64,000 nucleotides of DNA. It comes from Chitinophaga sp. LS1 (GTDB lineage: Bacteria; Bacteroidota; Bacteroidia; Chitinophagales; Chitinophagaceae). The position numbers and the translations under genes were made by a program. The stretch is from contig NZ_CP128362.1 in assembly GCF_034274695.1 (NCBI RefSeq), positions 8,372,501-8,436,500 of the forward strand, written 5' to 3'. Positions within the stretch are counted from its first letter, which is position 1, and each line of letters starts with the position of its first letter. This document shows positions 62,311 to 64,000 of the stretch, one piece after another. The notes below the pieces were generated by a model. The model made no database searches, had not been told where the DNA came from, and saw nothing but the letters and a program-made list of their open reading frames with translations.

Positions 62311-63004
62311 CTAAGAGGGACTGATTATCGAAAAGATGATCGGTCCCTTTTTCGTTTTTACTCGTATTACCCACCTGTTGGGCAATACGGATAAAAATAT
62401 AGTTAACTTTGGGAGTTCGAAATGTCTCATTTTGTCGGTCATAGATAATTCCGTCGGGGAATATGAGAGTTTGAAGCTTTTCCTTTGCACCTGTGTTACT
62501 GGAACGCCATACCATAGCGAGATTGGAAGAAAGAGATATGGCTTGGTTGATTACTTCTTCCGGGTTCGAAATACTTCCGGTGCATTTTTCCAGGTTGGTG
62601 GAAATAAGATTCCGCTACTTACTATACCGGGAATAAAACTTATCGAACGTCTCCTGCCCTATTTCTTTTAATACATACCTACTTTCCTCCAAGCCGTCGA
62701 TCTTGTTATCAACCTCCTTTAATTGAGCGGTTAATATTTTCTGTTGTTCTATGTTTTCCCTGTTCATTTCATAATACTCCTCTAGAAGTACCTTTCTAAG
62801 GAATTCTATCTGATTATCATCAAAACAGAATTGACTTAATAACTGCTCAAATAGTTCATGCATCCTTTTGGCGCTTTTATTGCACTTACAGCCATCTTTT
62901 CGGCATTTATAATACCACAGTGATTTTGCTTTGACTACATAACCTGTAAATGGCTGGTTGCAGGTATCACATTTAATGAGACACTGTACACTGTCCGTTA
63001 CCGA
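62240..63004 (-). pseudogene. Remnant of a large serine recombinase (C-terminal half only)
   Basis: One continuous minus-strand frame with a single in-frame TAG at 62615-62617. From 63004 it reads VQCLIKCDTCNQPFTGYVVK, SLWYYKCRKDGCKCNKSAKR, i.e. the recombinase zinc ribbon with four Cys (C-x2-C ... C-x4-C). A coiled coil follows (LKEVDNKIDGLEESRYVLKE), then past the stop EKLQTLIFPDGIIYDRQNE and FRTPKVNYIFIRIAQQV, the usual C-terminal end of these integrases. The N-terminal resolvase and DNA-binding domains are missing: a stop at 63005 and the HlyD-like gene at 63035 follow instead. The last codons run antisense through the tRNA terminator and tRNA-Asp, as often seen for integrases placed at tRNA genes. 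Nonfunctional. Confidence 0.8.
62316..62353 (+). terminator. Terminator after tRNA-Asp
   Basis: AGGGACTGAT (62316-62325) and ATCGGTCCCT (62339-62348, one G-T pair), then TTTTTC. Confidence 0.8.
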
Positions 63005-63034
63005 CTACAACATAACCTCGTAAAAATATTTACC

Positions 63035-63502
63035 CTATGATAAAGTGAATATGCTCTTAAATAGCATGTCAAATAATGACTGTTTCTGAATTGCTATTTC
63101 TAAAGTCCCTATCATCCCCACTTTTACATCAACTAAATTGTGTCGTTTTCTAAATAAGATAAGAGGAACATTAAATTCAGTAAAGGTAACACCTGCCACA
63201 TCTCCATTAATAGTCTGTTTTGATTCCATATTTAAACTGAGCCTTGCAGGCTGTCCAGCTTTTATATTTTTTGATATGGCAGTATTCAATGATAATATCA
63301 TAAATGAAGTGTCAGATGGAAATGGTAAAATAGTAATAGGTATATTGGCAGTCTCATGCACTTTAAGGGTGTTTAGTAAAATAAACAATCCAAAAATAAG
63401 TCCTCCAATGCCCAAACCGCCCCAGACCAATAATCCTTTAGGAGGATTATGGATAATTTCCTGTGCTTCTTCAGATCTTACTTTATATTTATTGGGTTCC
63501 AT
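63035..63502 (-). CDS. Short HlyD-like exporter adaptor
   Basis: 155 residues. N-terminal cytosolic stretch YKVRSEEAQEIIHNPPKGLL and one TM (WGGLGIGGLIFGLFILL) match the start of membrane-fusion proteins encoded beside Bacteroidota C39-type bacteriocin exporters. The end resembles their C-terminal beta-barrel part (NIKAGQPARLSLNMESKQTI, GDVAGVTFTEF, VDVKVGMIGTLEIAI). The long alpha-hairpin and the lipoyl halves of normal HlyD (usually 350+ residues) are absent, with no frameshift visible. It starts 2 bp after the ABC gene, so it is translationally coupled. I infer an abbreviated adaptor or regulator of that transporter. Confidence 0.65.
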   Translation of the reverse strand: MEPNKYKVRSEEAQEIIHNPPKGLLVWGGLGIGGLIFGLFILLNTLKVHETANIPITILPFPSDTSFMILSLNTAISKNIKAGQPARLSLNMESKQTINGDVAGVTFTEFNVPLILFRKRHNLVDVKVGMIGTLEIAIQKQSLFDMLFKSIFTLS

Positions 63503-63504
63503 AT

Positions 63505-64000
63505 TTAACTACCTAATTCAAGTTGGTTTTTTACCAGTTCAAAATACTTATACTTGTTCTTCACAAGCCGATCATGATTCCCTGTTTCTACAATATGACC
63601 ATTTTCCAATACAATGATCTGATCTGCATTTCTTACCGTACTCAAGCGATGAGCAATGATTACCACAGTTTTACCTTTTAGAAATTCATTCAAATTTTCC
63701 ATGATCACTCGTTCATTGTTAGTATCAAGATTGCTGGTAGCTTCATCAAAGAAAATGTAATGAGGGTTTTTATATACAGCTCGTGCAATCAGGATTCGTT
63801 GCTTTTGCCCTCCGCTAATCCCGAGACCAGAGGCTCCTATCTTCGTAGTATAGGCTAGTGGCAGCCCCTCAATAAACGGCATTAGATTGGCAGTTACCAC
63901 TGCTTTTTCCATTAATTGATCATCGATCTCTTCACCATTCATTGCTATATTTCCAGCTATAGTATCATAAAAGATATATCCTTCCTGCATCACGGTACCA
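63505..64000 (-). CDS. Bacteriocin/lanthipeptide-type ABC exporter, C-terminal part (continues beyond window)
   Basis: The minus frame is open to the right edge. Visible: Q-loop VMQEGYIFYDTIAGNIAMNG, ABC signature GISGGQKQRILIARAVYK, Walker B NPHYIFFDEATSNLDTNNE, H-loop VVIIAHRLSTVRNADQI, and the typical C-terminus YFELVKNQLELGS. Wording and spacing match peptidase-containing (C39) ABC exporters of Bacteroidota that secrete double-glycine-type or lanthipeptide precursors. The TM domain, the Walker A motif and any C39 domain lie outside the window. It is coupled to the HlyD-like gene downstream. GTG at 63993 is internal, not the start. Confidence 0.88.
   Translation of the reverse strand, partial: GTVMQEGYIFYDTIAGNIAMNGEEIDDQLMEKAVVTANLMPFIEGLPLAYTTKIGASGLGISGGQKQRILIARAVYKNPHYIFFDEATSNLDTNNERVIMENLNEFLKGKTVVIIAHRLSTVRNADQIIVLENGHIVETGNHDRLVKNKYKYFELVKNQLELGS

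Noticed and set aside
62240..62515. Separate minus-strand gene ending in DQTGLEPATSAVTGRHSNQ
   Set aside because: The end is the well-known spurious translation antisense to tRNA-Asp; the rest belongs to the recombinase remnant in the same frame.

Overview
The window comes from the chromosome of a Bacteroidota bacterium, most likely Chitinophagaceae/Chitinophaga-like. Grounds: a PorW/SprE-type T9SS lipoprotein and a T9SS C-terminal sorting domain, Porin_10 and outer-membrane beta-barrel (TonB-receptor-like) proteins, LytTR/LytS two-component pairs, a HEPN-tailed sulfite reductase, promoters of the Bacteroidota form TTTG-N19-21-TAnnTTTG, few Shine-Dalgarno sequences, and short peptides with a class-I-lanthipeptide-like leader of the kind described from this phylum. 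There is no rRNA and no CRISPR array. One tRNA (Asp) is present.

Layout. 1-13 kb: Porin_10 protein and purine nucleoside phosphorylase, sucC, a DUF4407 protein, a minus-strand operon (M23-N-terminus-like membrane protein, bactofilin, AtpZ, small membrane protein, SprT-like protein), PorW/SprE and a class A PBP. 13-21 kb (accessory): a 48-bp minisatellite, an M28 peptidase, then a stand-alone C39 peptidase-like protein and a LanC-like protein, both lacking key catalytic residues. These are divergent from three small lanthipeptide-like precursor genes and are followed by an S41 peptidase and a LytS/LytTR pair. 21-45 kb: mainly core genes (beta-barrel protein, yidC, pyrG, thioesterase, HD hydrolase, siroheme/sulfite reductase operon, HAD phosphatase, rpsA, rhomboid, ispH, a second LytS/LytTR pair, cmk). 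Interrupting them are a two-gene operon with a ketosynthase III/heme-oxygenase-like fusion and a 1-kb gene-poor stretch with a possible structured RNA. 46-55 kb: an operon of three paralogous exported repeat proteins plus one T9SS-sorted protein. 55-62 kb: clpC, a STAS protein without its phosphorylatable Ser, rnz, dapA, accA. 62-64 kb: tRNA-Asp, a decayed serine recombinase, a very short HlyD-like adaptor and the end of a bacteriocin-type ABC exporter running off the edge.

How it fits together. The most unusual locus is 14.6-21.0 kb. Three single-Cys precursors share the leader core TLNKVxIS and a tail D-T-(L/M/T)-(T/G)-S-x-N-C, but no LanB dehydratase and no dedicated exporter lie nearby. 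The C39-like protein has Asp and Arg in place of the catalytic Cys and His, and the LanC-like protein lacks two of three zinc ligands. The neighbouring secreted S41-like protein and polytopic LytS/LytTR pair suggest, as inference only, a peptide-signalling or peptide-handling system built on pseudo-enzymes rather than a normal lantibiotic cluster. The exporter/mini-HlyD pair at the right edge, beside a recombinase remnant and tRNA-Asp, looks like the edge of a separate island and may carry a second RiPP locus.
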